A stretch of DNA of 64,000 nt from Streptomyces rhizosphaerihabitans (lineage in GTDB: Bacteria > Actinomycetota > Actinomycetes > Streptomycetales > Streptomycetaceae), in the NCBI RefSeq assembly GCF_025399795.1, contig NZ_JAODTZ010000046.1, forward strand, positions 1 through 64,000, written 5' to 3'. The notes under the pieces were generated by a model. That model saw only the letters and a list, made by a program, of their open reading frames with translations, had not been told where the DNA came from and made no database searches. The first letter of the stretch is position 1; every line of letters begins with the position of its first letter. The translations under genes and the position numbers were made by a program. Positions 28,741 to 36,939 of the stretch are shown piece by piece.

Positions 28741-29085
28741 TCACTCCCCCGGGTCGGCCGTACCGGTTCCCGCGTCGTCCGCGATGCGCTCGTGGTGCCG
28801 AATGACCTCGGCGATGATGAAATTCAGCAGTTTTTCGGCGAAGGCCGGATCCAGCTTGGCGCTCTCGGCGAGGCGGCGGAGCCGGGCGATCTGGTGGGCC
28901 TCGCGGGAGGGGTCGGCCGGCGGCAGCTGGTGGGCGGCTTTGAGGTGGCCGACCTGCTGGGTGCACTTGAAGCGCTCGGCGAGCATGTGGACGACGGCGG
29001 CGTCGATGTTGTCGATGCTGTCGCGCAGCCGGGCGAGTTCCGTGCTGACGGCGGGATCGACTTCCTGGGGCGTGCTGGTGCTCAT
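28741..29085 (-). CDS. Chorismate mutase, AroQ type
   Basis: The 114-residue all-helical protein keeps the AroQ active-site residues at the spacing of the E. coli enzyme: R21, R38, K49, D58, R61 and E62 (equivalents of R11, R28, K39, D48, R51, E52). It converts chorismate to prephenate for phenylalanine and tyrosine synthesis. No signal peptide and no fused dehydratase are present, so it is a cytoplasmic monofunctional form. The ATG at 29085 starts at the family length; the ribosome-binding site is weak (GGTTGGATG). It stands alone. Confidence 0.92.
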   Translation of the reverse strand: MSTSTPQEVDPAVSTELARLRDSIDNIDAAVVHMLAERFKCTQQVGHLKAAHQLPPADPSREAHQIARLRRLAESAKLDPAFAEKLLNFIIAEVIRHHERIADDAGTGTADPGE

Positions 29086-29556
29086 GACATCCAACCCTAC
29101 GTGGCTCGCGCGGGCCCGATCATGGGCGGCGCCGCCCGGCGGGAACACGGCGCCGCCGACACGGTGAACTCGTAGGATCACGCGGCCGGTTCGGCGACCG
29201 TCGGCGGTTCCGCTCGGGCGAGCCGACTCGTCTGCGCGCCCTGACCGACGGCGGTGGTCCAGGCGTACGGCCGCCTTGCCTTCTCGCACTGACGCCCCCA
29301 GCCGGGCGGGCCTCCGGTGGAGGGTCCCTACGGCCGTGGACCTCCGCTCCCCACAGGTTCCCGCGGGCCGCCACGGGTTCCGGGGCCCGCCCGGGGTCCC
29401 GCAGGCCCGCCACGGGCCGTCCACGTCCTCCTGGCGCGGTACCGCGTCGTACCCCGCGGCGGTCGCCCGCGACCGGGGTCGCGGGCGCCGCTGGTGCCGG
29501 CACTGGTGGTGCCGGCACTGGTGGTGCTGGTGCCGGTGCCGGTGCTGGTGGTGCCG
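29086..29556. other. Gene-free stretch with no supported feature
   Basis: About 470 bp between the chorismate mutase start and the 9-bp repeat. Frames open on either strand give only Arg/Pro/Ala/Gly-rich text without ribosome-binding sites. The part from about 29480 grades into GTGGTGCCGGCACTG-type repeats. It must contain the chorismate mutase promoter, but I cannot place it. Confidence 0.4.
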
Positions 29557-29610
29557 GTGCTGCCGGTGCTGCCGGTGCTGCCGGTGCTGCCGGTGCTGCC
29601 GGTGCTGCCG
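29557..29610. repeat. Six exact copies of a 9-bp tandem repeat
   Basis: GTGCTGCCG is repeated six times without change, with degenerate copies extending upstream to about 29484. It ends 6 bp before the stop codon of the trypsin gene (29617). Because the unit is divisible by three it keeps Ala-Ala-Pro-type frames open, but no ribosome-binding site supports translation. Such arrays usually vary in copy number between strains. Confidence 0.85.
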
Positions 29611-29616
29611 GCAAGG

Positions 29617-30399
29617 TCACAGGCCGGCGGCCACCCTGGCTATGTCGGCGGCGAAGGTCGAGACCTCGCTGTACACGCCGGGGTATCCGGGCTCCGCGCA
29701 GCCCTGGCCCCAGCTGACGATCCCGACCTGGATGTAGGCGCCCGTGTCGTCCTTGCGGAACATGGGCCCGCCGGAGTCGCCCTGGCAGGTGTCGACGCCG
29801 CCCTGGGCGACGAATCCGGCGCAGATCTCGTCGCTGGGGACGAGATCACTGCCGTACGCCTGCCCGCAGGTGGCGTCGTCGACGAAGGGAACGGTGGCCT
29901 TGAGCAGGTAGCGCTGCTGTCCGCCGCCCTCGCGGGTGGCGCCCCAGCCGGCGACGGTGAAGTCGCCGTTGTTGTAGGCGGTGTTGGTGGCGATCTTCAG
30001 GGTGGGCTGCTCGATGGGCTTGGCGAGTTTGATGAGGGCCCAGTCCTTGCCCTTGCCGTTGTAGCCGGGCGCCTGGAGCACCTTGGTCGACTTGACCTTG
30101 ACGGCGCTGCCGCTCTGCAGGTCCACGACACCGGCGGTGGCGGTGATGGAGGTGTTGGTGCCCGAGCCGTTCACGCAGTGCGCGGCGGTCAGGACGATGC
30201 TCTTGGTGTAGAGGGCGCCGCCGCAGCCCATGGAGAGGCGGACCATGAACGGGAACTCGCCCTGGGCGGCACGTGTTCCGCCGACGACGGGTGCGGGTGC
30301 GGCGTGCGCGGACAGCGGCTGGAGGGACACGGCGGCGAGCGCGACCGCGCCGACGGCGAGCAGTCTTCTGATGACGCCGAGCTTCTTGAGAGACTTCAA
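29617..30399 (-). CDS. sprT: Secreted trypsin-like serine protease (S. griseus trypsin type)
   Basis: The 260-residue precursor closely resembles S. griseus trypsin. It has a Sec signal (about 1-33), a very short propeptide and a mature start VVGGTRAAQ (V38). The catalytic triad is H74 (TAAHC), D118 (GKDWALI) and S208 (GDSGGP). D202, six residues before the Ser, predicts cleavage after Arg/Lys. A TTG start at 30399 is favoured by an AAGGAAG site and by the signal-peptide position; an upstream in-frame ATG would add 24 residues ahead of the signal. It is an extracellular nutrient or developmental protease. Confidence 0.94.
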   Translation of the reverse strand: MKSLKKLGVIRRLLAVGAVALAAVSLQPLSAHAAPAPVVGGTRAAQGEFPFMVRLSMGCGGALYTKSIVLTAAHCVNGSGTNTSITATAGVVDLQSGSAVKVKSTKVLQAPGYNGKGKDWALIKLAKPIEQPTLKIATNTAYNNGDFTVAGWGATREGGGQQRYLLKATVPFVDDATCGQAYGSDLVPSDEICAGFVAQGGVDTCQGDSGGPMFRKDDTGAYIQVGIVSWGQGCAEPGYPGVYSEVSTFAADIARVAAGL

Positions 30400-30620
30400 C
30401 GCGCTTCCTTTCGTGGGGGGTTGTCCGCAGGGCAGGCGCACAGGAAACGCCTCATGGCATGCTCCTGCCAAGCTGGTGCGGATTATGGGGACCGGCCGCC
30501 GTACCGGGCAAGAAGCGCATTCCGGCCAGCCGCCGTCCCGACCCGCCTCCGCACCCCCGCCACCGGAGGGAACCCCGCTTACAGTGGAGAGGAGTTCCGG
30601 CGTCTTCTGGGGGTGCGGGC

Positions 30621-31514
30621 GTGGCGAACGGCGGACCCGTCGAGCACGGCTACCCGCATCTGGACACGGTGCGGGCGTCGATCACCGCGCTCTACAAGCG
30701 GCTCTCGTACGACACCATCCACACGTTCGCGACCAGCGTGGCGCCCGCCGACGTGGCCTTCGCCGACATCGACGACCTGCATCTGGGCGCCCAGCGGGTG
30801 GCCCGCGAGATGGTGCGGCACTACCGGCTGCCGGACGCCCGGATGATCGTCGGCTTCCGCGAGATGACCCACGCGGCGCACGTCGAACTCGCCGCGGGAC
30901 CCGAGTACTTCATCGAGCTCAACGACCGCTTCCGCACCCATCGCAGGGACATCGGCGCCGCCCTCGCCCACGAGGTGATGCACGTCTATCTGCACCGCCT
31001 CGACCTCTCGTTCCCCGGCACCCGCGACAACGAGATCCTCACCGACACGGCCGCCGCCTACCTCGGCACGGGCTGGCTCCTCCTCGACGCCTACCGCGAG
31101 GACGCCGCGTCCTCGCAGAAGCTCGGTTATCTGACCCCCGAGGAGTTCGGTTACGTCCTCGCCAAGCGCGCCCTGGTCTTCGGCGAGGACCCCTCGGTGT
31201 GGTTCACCAGCCCGCAGGCGTACAGCGCGTACACGAAGGGCATGGCGCAGGCCCGCCGCGACGAGCAGCAGCCCCCGCTGACCGCGGCGGGCTGGGCGGG
31301 CCGCCGCCGCTATGCCAGGGACCGCCGCCACGCGCAGGACCACCACACCCCCGACCACTCCGGCGTCCCCTACGCCTTCGCGCCCGAAGACCGCGGCCCG
31401 CTGCGCGTCTCCTTCCCGTGCCCGACCTGCCACCAGCGCATCAGGGTGCCGGTACGCGGCCGGGTTCGGGCGCGGTGCGCGCTGTGCCGGACGGTGCTGG
31501 AGTGCGACACGTGA
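30621..31514 (+). CDS. HExxH putative metallopeptidase with C-terminal zinc ribbon
   Basis: The 297-residue protein contains LAHEVMHVYLH (zinc-binding HExxH at about residues 119-123) followed by EILTDTAAAYLG, a plausible third ligand region as in gluzincin-like peptidases. The C-terminus has CPTC and CALC pairs spaced like a small zinc ribbon, preceded by a basic linker. There is no signal peptide, so it acts in the cytoplasm. I do not recognise a named family. A GTG start at 30621 fits the first conserved-looking sequence and a GGGGGTG site. The divergent neighbour is the trypsin gene. Confidence 0.78.
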   Translation: MANGGPVEHGYPHLDTVRASITALYKRLSYDTIHTFATSVAPADVAFADIDDLHLGAQRVAREMVRHYRLPDARMIVGFREMTHAAHVELAAGPEYFIELNDRFRTHRRDIGAALAHEVMHVYLHRLDLSFPGTRDNEILTDTAAAYLGTGWLLLDAYREDAASSQKLGYLTPEEFGYVLAKRALVFGEDPSVWFTSPQAYSAYTKGMAQARRDEQQPPLTAAGWAGRRRYARDRRHAQDHHTPDHSGVPYAFAPEDRGPLRVSFPCPTCHQRIRVPVRGRVRARCALCRTVLECDT

Positions 31515-31626
31515 GGGACGAACCGTGGGCGGTACGGGGGAAGAGCTGACGCCCACGGGGTGCGGGTGAGGCAGAACACCCCAAAAGTCTTTGCCTCGCG
31601 GGTCGGTGGCGAGCGAGGGTCGAAGG

Positions 31627-32373
31627 ATGAGCGCGAACGACCCGACCGCACGACTCTTCCCCGCCCTGTACGAGGGGGACGAGGACGCGGTCGTACGGCT
31701 GCTGCGCGCGGGAGTGAGCGCCGAGGCGGTCGACGAGGACGGCCAGAGCGCCCTGTACCTGGCGGCGGTGAGCGACCGGCCCGGCATCGTACGGCTGCTG
31801 CTGGCCGGTGGCGCCGAGCCCGACCGCCTCAGCCTGGGCACGGACGCTCCCCTGTGCGGTGCGGCCTGCGGTGGTCACACGGAGGTGGTCCGCGCCCTGC
31901 TCGCGGCCGGGGCGAACCCGGACACGGTGGAGGCGTTCGGTTTCACCGCCCTGACCTGGGCGCTGCGGCGGGGCCACACCGCGGTGGCGGAGGCGCTCCT
32001 CATGGCGGGCGCGGCCCCGGACCGGCCCGGACCGGCGGGCGAGCCCCCGCTGGTGACGGCCGCGCACCGGGGATCCGTCGGCTGTGTACGGGCCCTGCTC
32101 GCGCACGGGGCGGGCGCGCGGGGCGAGGCGCTGGCGGAGGCCCGCCGTCTGCTCGGCGTCGGCATCGAGGTCGAACTCCGGGGGAGCCTGGCCCGCACGC
32201 ACGGCCCCGGCCATCCGTCGGTCACCCACCGTCACCCCTCACCCGAGGGCACGACCATCGAGGTCCAGCTCCTCGATGCCCAGGGACGGCCTTTCGCCGG
32301 CGACGACCTCCAGACCGGCCACGCGGAGATCGTCACCCTGCTGAAAGCGAGCACGACACGCCCCGGACGCTGA
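31627..32373 (+). CDS. Ankyrin-repeat protein
   Basis: The 248-residue product carries about four ankyrin repeats in residues 10-150, e.g. DEDGQSALYLAAV, HTEVVRALLAAGANPD and GFTALTWALRRGHTAV. The C-terminal ~90 residues lack the repeat pattern. Ankyrin repeats bind partner proteins; a partner cannot be named. It starts at an ATG with a GAAGG site and sits 112 bp after the metallopeptidase gene on the same strand, which makes a functional pairing possible but unproven. It is the last gene before the steroid-type cluster. Confidence 0.85.
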   Translation: MSANDPTARLFPALYEGDEDAVVRLLRAGVSAEAVDEDGQSALYLAAVSDRPGIVRLLLAGGAEPDRLSLGTDAPLCGAACGGHTEVVRALLAAGANPDTVEAFGFTALTWALRRGHTAVAEALLMAGAAPDRPGPAGEPPLVTAAHRGSVGCVRALLAHGAGARGEALAEARRLLGVGIEVELRGSLARTHGPGHPSVTHRHPSPEGTTIEVQLLDAQGRPFAGDDLQTGHAEIVTLLKASTTRPGR

Positions 32374-32453
32374 ACATCCGGGGATCCAGGTGCGGTAGGG
32401 CACCACGGGCACCAGTTCCTGGACGGGATGCGCCGAGTCCTCACCGAGGTCCC

Positions 32454-32570
32454 TCGACCACCCCGGGGTCCCACCTCAGTCCCAGTGGGTCCGTCGGCCA
32501 CCCGGGAGTCCCCGCTCCGTCCCAGTGGGGCCGTCGAACACCCCGGAGTCCCCGCTCCGTCCCAGTGGAG
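32454..32570. repeat. Three tandem copies of a 40-bp unit
   Basis: Units begin TCG(A/G)(C/A)CACCCCGG at 32454, 32494 and 32534 and share CCGTCCCAGTGGGG at the end. They occupy the 262-bp spacer between the ankyrin gene and the convergent SDR gene. Copies two and three are nearly identical. No coding evidence; possibly a transcription boundary. Confidence 0.8.
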
Positions 32571-32635
32571 GCCACTTCCGCGGGAATCCCCGCCGCCGGG
32601 CCGGCGGGGCACCAGGGCGGGACAGGCCGAGCCTC

Positions 32636-33550
32636 CTACCGTGCGCCGTACACCGCCCCCGGAGTCTCCGCCTCCGTCAGGAGCTTCCGGGCCGTCTCAC
32701 CGGCCTCCGCCGGGGTCCACCGGGCCCCCTTGTCGGCGCTCGGGCCCGGCCGCCAGCCCTCCATCACGGTGATCCGGCCGCCCTCGGTCTCGAAGACGCG
32801 GCCGGTGACCCCGGCGGACGCGGCCGACCCGAGCCAGACGACCAGCGGCGAGACATTGCCGGGGGCCATGGCGTCGAATCCGCTGCCGGGAGCGGACATG
32901 GTGTCGGCGAAGGTCCGCTCGGTCATCCGGGTGCGGGCGGCCGGGGCGATGGCGTTGACCTGGACGCCGTAGGGGCCCATCTCGGCCGCCGCGACCAGCG
33001 TCAGAGCGACGATGCCGGCCTTGGCGGCGCTGTAGTTGCCCTGCCCGACGGACCCCAGCAGGCCCGCTCCGCTACTGGTGTTGACGACTCTGGCGTCGGG
33101 CGCGCGGCCCGCCTTCGCCTCCGCCCGCCAGTGCGCCGCCGCCTGCCTGAGCGGCAGGAAGTGTCCCTTCAGGTGGACTCGCATGACGGCGTCCCAGGCG
33201 TCCTCTTCGAGGTTGACCAGCATCCGGTCGCGCAGGAACCCGGCGTTGTTGACCAGTGTGTCGAGCCGGCCGTACGTCTCCAGGGCGGTGCGGACGAGGG
33301 ACGCGGCGCCCTCGGTCGTCGCGATGTCGCCGCCGTGGGCCACCGCTTCGCCGCCCGCCGCGCGGATCTCCTCCGCCACTCGCCGGGCCGGGCTGTCCGG
33401 TCCTGGGCTGCCGTCGAGGCCGACGCCGAGGTCGTTCACCACGAGCCGGGCGCCCTCGGCGGCGTACGCGAGCGCGTGCGCCCTGCCGAGCCCGCGGCCC
33501 GCACCCGTGACGATCACGACCCGCCCCTCACACAGCAATCGTGCGCTCAT
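32636..33550 (-). CDS. SDR-family oxidoreductase (Rv3548c-like)
   Basis: The 304-residue short-chain dehydrogenase has the cofactor motif TGAGRGLGRAHA, NNAGFLRD and the catalytic Tyr-Lys in YSAAKAG. Its size and the Asn-Asp-rich insertion after strand two resemble (3R)-hydroxyacyl-CoA dehydrogenases of the MFE-2 type. In M. tuberculosis a 304-residue SDR, Rv3548c, occupies the same position and orientation beside echA20 in the KstR2 regulon. Its exact step in steroid ring C/D breakdown is not established. Its ATG overlaps the stop of the upstream SDR gene by 4 bases. It ends the left arm of the cluster. Confidence 0.88.
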   Translation of the reverse strand: MSARLLCEGRVVIVTGAGRGLGRAHALAYAAEGARLVVNDLGVGLDGSPGPDSPARRVAEEIRAAGGEAVAHGGDIATTEGAASLVRTALETYGRLDTLVNNAGFLRDRMLVNLEEDAWDAVMRVHLKGHFLPLRQAAAHWRAEAKAGRAPDARVVNTSSGAGLLGSVGQGNYSAAKAGIVALTLVAAAEMGPYGVQVNAIAPAARTRMTERTFADTMSAPGSGFDAMAPGNVSPLVVWLGSAASAGVTGRVFETEGGRITVMEGWRPGPSADKGARWTPAEAGETARKLLTEAETPGAVYGAR

Positions 33551-34341
33551 CCCACTTCTCCCTGCCGGTCCTTGTTGGCGGTGGCGGCGTCGAGGAAGGC
33601 GGGCCGCTCGCCGCCTCCGTGGACGAGGATCGAGGCGCCGCTGATGTACGCGGCGGCGTCCGAGGCGAGGAACACGGCGGCGGCGCCGACGTCGGACGGC
33701 CGGGCGAGGCGGCCGAGGGGGACGGTGCGGGCGACGGCGGCGACGCCGTCCTCGCCGCCGTAGTGCAGATGGGCCAGTTCGGTGCGGACCATGCCGACGA
33801 CCAGGGTGTTGACCCGGATCTCCGGTGCCCATTCGACGGCCATCGAGCGGGCCAGGTTCTCCAGTCCGGCCTTGGCCGCGCCGTAGGCCGCCGAACCGGG
33901 CGAGGGGCGCGACCCGCTCACGCTGCCGATCATCACGATCGAGCCCCGGGCCCGCCTGAGATGTTCGTACGCGGCGATCGACGCGGTGAGCGGGACGGTG
34001 AGGTTGAGCTCGATCACCCGGGCATGCCGCTCGGCGTCCGCCTCGGCGAGGGGCCGGTAGGGGGCGCCGCCCGCGTTGTTGACCAGGACGTCGAGCCGGG
34101 GCAGGGCGTCGAAGAAGGCCCGCACGGCGGCCGGGTCGCGCAGGTCGACGGGGACGAAGTCGGCGCCTTCGAGGGGGACTTCGGGCGGTCGGCGGGCGCA
34201 GACCACGACGTGTGCGCCCGCCCGCGCGAAGGCCCGTGCGATACCCGCCCCGACTCCTCGGGTGCCGCCGGTGACGACGGCGGTCCGGCCGCCGAGGTCC
34301 ACGGCGGCGCCTTCGCGGTCCTCGGTGTCCACGTTGTCCAC
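33547..34341 (-). CDS. SDR-family oxidoreductase (Rv3549c-like)
   Basis: The 264-residue protein is a classical SDR: TGGTRGVGAGIA for NAD(P) binding, VNNAGGAPY, a Ser in IGSVSGS and the active YGAAKAG. It is first in a two-gene operon running away from echA20, with a GGAGG site before its GTG start at 34341. The 19-bp palindrome at 34387-34405 lies about 50 bp upstream. By gene order it corresponds to Rv3549c; its substrate is presumably a hydroxyacyl-CoA or ring ketone intermediate, an inference from context. Confidence 0.88.
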   Translation of the reverse strand: MDNVDTEDREGAAVDLGGRTAVVTGGTRGVGAGIARAFARAGAHVVVCARRPPEVPLEGADFVPVDLRDPAAVRAFFDALPRLDVLVNNAGGAPYRPLAEADAERHARVIELNLTVPLTASIAAYEHLRRARGSIVMIGSVSGSRPSPGSAAYGAAKAGLENLARSMAVEWAPEIRVNTLVVGMVRTELAHLHYGGEDGVAAVARTVPLGRLARPSDVGAAAVFLASDAAAYISGASILVHGGGERPAFLDAATANKDRQGEVG

Positions 34342-34386
34342 AGGGGCCTCCCGCGCGGCCGCGATCGCTGCTAGCTTCGCATCACA

Positions 34387-34405
34387 CCTAACAAACGTTT
34401 GGTGG
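34387..34405. promoter_or_regulatory. Putative KstR2-type operator, copy 1
   Basis: The near-palindrome CCTAACAAACGTTTGGTGG lies between the divergent SDR and echA20 genes. Its 14-bp core AACAAACGTTTGGT (34390-34403) fits the KstR2 pattern AnCAAGnnCTTGnT at all but two fixed positions. A second copy in inverted orientation occurs at 40775-40795, before ipdF. Each core ends 14-16 bp from a start codon, so binding would block transcription or initiation of both arms. Confidence 0.75.
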
Positions 34406-34418
34406 AAAGGTAGCTGAT

Positions 34419-35177
34419 GTGCCCATGGGTGTCTCCACCTCGTCCCCGGAAAAGGGGATTTCCGTCGTCACGGTCGACTACCCGCCGGTGAACGCGCTGC
34501 CGGTGCGGGGCTGGTTCGACCTCGCCGACGCCGTGCGCGCGGCGGGCAGCGACCCCGGGATCCGCTGCGTCGTCCTCGGAGCCGAGGGGCGCGGGTTCAA
34601 CGCGGGCGTCGACATCAAGGAAATGCAGCGCGACACCACGGGTCACGGCGCGCTGATCGGTGCCAACCGCGGCTGCGCGGAGGCCTTCGCTGCGGTGTAC
34701 GAGTGCGAGGTGCCCGTCGTCGCGGCCGTGCACGGCTTCTGCCTGGGCGGCGGCATAGGGCTCGTGGGGAACGCGGACGCGATCGTGGCGAGCGAGGACG
34801 CCACCTTCGGCCTGCCCGAGCTGGACCGCGGCGCGCTCGGCGCGGCCACACATCTGGCCCGGCTCGTCCCCCAGCACCTGATGCGCGCCCTGTACTACAC
34901 CTCGCGCACGGCGACCGCGGCCGAGCTGCACACGCACGGCTCGGTGTGGCGGGTCGTACCGCGCGAGGAACTCCGGGCGGCCGCACTGGAGCTGGCTCGC
35001 GAGATAGCGGCCAAGGACGGGCATCTCATCCGGCTCGCCAAGGCCGCCATCAACGGCATCGACCCCGTCGACGTGCGCCGCAGCTACCGCTTCGAGCAGG
35101 GCTTCACCTTCGAGGCCAATCTCGCCGGAGTGGCCGACCGCGTCCGTGACACCTTCGGCAAGGAGGCCCCCCGGTGA
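34419..35177 (+). CDS. echA20: Enoyl-CoA hydratase/isomerase family ring hydrolase EchA20
   Basis: The 252-residue crotonase-fold protein has the oxyanion-hole segments FNAGVDIKEM and HGFCLGGGIGLVG. Genomic position directly before ipdA, divergent from two SDR genes, equals Rv3550 (echA20), whose product is reported to open steroid ring D hydrolytically at the HIEC-CoA stage. The GTG at 34419 has an AAAGG site 8 bases upstream; an ATG at 34425 is the alternative. It overlaps ipdA by 4 bases (GTGA). It is the first gene of the echA20-ipdABC operon and lies just after operator copy 1. Confidence 0.88.
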   Translation: MPMGVSTSSPEKGISVVTVDYPPVNALPVRGWFDLADAVRAAGSDPGIRCVVLGAEGRGFNAGVDIKEMQRDTTGHGALIGANRGCAEAFAAVYECEVPVVAAVHGFCLGGGIGLVGNADAIVASEDATFGLPELDRGALGAATHLARLVPQHLMRALYYTSRTATAAELHTHGSVWRVVPREELRAAALELAREIAAKDGHLIRLAKAAINGIDPVDVRRSYRFEQGFTFEANLAGVADRVRDTFGKEAPR

Positions 35178-36040
35178 GCGACAAGACCATGTCGGCGCGG
35201 GACGTCGTCGGCCGGCTGGAGAGCGGGATGACCCTCGGCATCGGCGGCTGGGGCTCGCGCCGCAAACCGATGGCCCTGGTGAGAGCGCTGCTCCGAACCG
35301 AGATCACCGATCTCACCGTCGTCGCGTACGGCGGCCCGGACGTCGGGCTGCTCGCCGCAGCCGGACGGATCCGCACCCTCGTCACCGCCTTCGCGACGCT
35401 CGACTCCGTCCCGCTGGAACCGCACTACCGGGCGGCCCGCGAGCGCGGGGCGTTCGAGCTGACAGAGGTGGACGAGGCGATGTTCATGTGGGGACTGCAC
35501 GCGGCGGCGAACCGGCTGCCGTTCCTCCCGGTGCGGGCGGGGCTCGGCTCGGACGTGATGCGGGTCAACCCGGGGCTGCGGACGGTCACTTCGCCGTATC
35601 CCGACCCGGCCTCGGGGATACGGGAGGAGCTCGTCGCGATGCCCGCGCTGCGCCTGGACGCCGCCCTGGTCCACATGAACAGGGCGGACCGCCTGGGCAA
35701 CGGCCAGTACCTGGGCCCGGACCCGTACTTCGACGACCTGTTCTGCGAGGCCGCGGACACGGCGTACGTCTCCTGCGAGCGGATCGTCGACACGGCGGAG
35801 CTGACCAAGGAGGCCGCGCCGCAGACCCTGCTGCTCCAGCGGTCGCACGTGACGGGCGTGGTGGAGACACCGAACGGCGCACACTTCACCTCGTGCGTCC
35901 CGGACTACGGGCGGGACGAGGCCTTCCAGAAGCTGTACGCGACCACGCCGTACGCCGAGTTCGCCGAGCGGTTCCTCGGCGGCGACGAACTCGCCTACCA
36001 GAGCGCCGTCCAGGCCTGGCGGAAGGAGCGGGACCAGTGA
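35174..36040 (+). CDS. ipdA: CoA-transferase-like subunit IpdA
   Basis: The 288-residue protein is a class I CoA-transferase alpha-type subunit (GMTLGIGGWGSRRKPMALV near the N-terminus). With IpdB it forms a heteromer that, in M. tuberculosis, acts as a COCHEA-CoA hydrolase opening steroid ring C by a retro-Claisen-type reaction instead of transferring CoA. A Glu cluster at residues 95-101 (FELTEVDE) is near where the catalytic Glu105 of Mtb IpdA would be expected; I have not aligned it. It starts with a GTG overlapping echA20 and overlaps ipdB by 4 bases. Confidence 0.9.
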   Translation: MSDKTMSARDVVGRLESGMTLGIGGWGSRRKPMALVRALLRTEITDLTVVAYGGPDVGLLAAAGRIRTLVTAFATLDSVPLEPHYRAARERGAFELTEVDEAMFMWGLHAAANRLPFLPVRAGLGSDVMRVNPGLRTVTSPYPDPASGIREELVAMPALRLDAALVHMNRADRLGNGQYLGPDPYFDDLFCEAADTAYVSCERIVDTAELTKEAAPQTLLLQRSHVTGVVETPNGAHFTSCVPDYGRDEAFQKLYATTPYAEFAERFLGGDELAYQSAVQAWRKERDQ

Positions 36041-36939
36041 GCGCCGGTCGAGCCGAGTACTGCGTGATCGCCTGTGCCGAGGCATGGCGGGACAACGGCG
36101 AGGTGCTCGCCAGCCCCATGGGCCTGATCCCCTCCATCGGCGCCCGGCTGGCCCGGCACACCTTCTCGCCCGATCTGCTGCTGACCGACGGCGAGGCGCT
36201 GCTCGTCGGCCTCGACGGCACCCCGGAGGGCTGGCTGCCGTACCGCAGACATCTGACGGCGGTGACCGGCGGGCGGCGGCACGTGATGATGGGCGCGAGC
36301 CAGATCGACCGCTTCGGCAACCAGAACATCTCGTGCGTCGGCGACTGGTCCCGGCCCCGGCGCCAACTGCTGGGCGTGCGCGGCGCCCCGGTCAACACCC
36401 TGAACAATCCGACCAGTTACTGGATCCCGAAGCATTCCCGACGCGTCTTCGTGGAGCGGGTCGACATGGTGTGCGGGGTGGGGTACGACCGGGCCGCCAC
36501 CGCGGGCCCGAGCGCCACCCGTTTCCATCGCCTCCCCCGGGTGGTGACCGACCTCGCCGTCCTCGACTTCGCGACGCCCGACCACTCGATGCGGCTGGTG
36601 TCCGTGCACCCGGGTGTCACCGCCGAACAGGTCAGGGAGGCGACGGGGTTCGAGCTGGCGATCCCGGACGAGGTGCCGTTCACCCGTGAACCGACCCCGG
36701 AGGAGCTGGAGTTGATCCGCGCGGTGATCGACCCGAAGGGTCTGCGGAACCGGGAGGTGCCCGATCCGGAGAGCACCGCGCGGGACCGGGACATACCCGG
36801 CGGGGGCAGCGGCGCACAGAACCCGGAGACACCTGCCCGGCCCGGCGCGGCCGGCGGAGGAGACCGGGGAGTGCCCGACGAAGGCAGCGGCCCCCGGGAC
36901 CGGGGCGTACCCGGTGGTTCGCGTGAGGGTGGGCGCTGA
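36037..36939 (+). CDS. ipdB: CoA-transferase-like subunit IpdB with low-complexity tail
   Basis: Residues 1-240 match the CoA-transferase beta-type subunit that partners IpdA (LLLTDGEALLVG, MMGASQIDRFGNQNIS, MVCGVGYDR). The Mtb protein is about 250 residues; here the frame continues to 300 with a Gly/Pro/Asp/Arg-rich tail encoded by degenerate repeats (36781-36920). The tail keeps frame and stops in a TGATG overlap with ipdC, so it is likely translated. The GTG start overlaps the ipdA stop. Together with IpdA it would hydrolyse the ring-C beta-diketone-like CoA ester. Confidence 0.9.
   Translation: MSAGRAEYCVIACAEAWRDNGEVLASPMGLIPSIGARLARHTFSPDLLLTDGEALLVGLDGTPEGWLPYRRHLTAVTGGRRHVMMGASQIDRFGNQNISCVGDWSRPRRQLLGVRGAPVNTLNNPTSYWIPKHSRRVFVERVDMVCGVGYDRAATAGPSATRFHRLPRVVTDLAVLDFATPDHSMRLVSVHPGVTAEQVREATGFELAIPDEVPFTREPTPEELELIRAVIDPKGLRNREVPDPESTARDRDIPGGGSGAQNPETPARPGAAGGGDRGVPDEGSGPRDRGVPGGSREGGR
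36781..36920 (+). repeat. Intragenic degenerate repeat encoding the IpdB tail
   Basis: Three imperfect units of roughly 36-70 bp spacing share GACCGGG(A/G) followed by a CCCG(A/G)CG block and GGCAGCGGC. They encode DRDIPGGGSG, DRGVPDEGSG and DRGVPGGS in turn. The repeat lies wholly inside the 3' end of ipdB. Confidence 0.7.

Noticed and set aside
29557..29610. CRISPR array
   Set aside because: The tandem units are contiguous 9-mers without spacers, and there are no cas genes.
29120..29620. An Ala/Pro-rich open frame across the 9-bp repeat
   Set aside because: Open only because the repeat unit is divisible by three; no start signal and no conserved part.
32454..32570. CRISPR-like direct repeats
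   Set aside because: The 40-bp units are contiguous and degenerate, without unique spacers.
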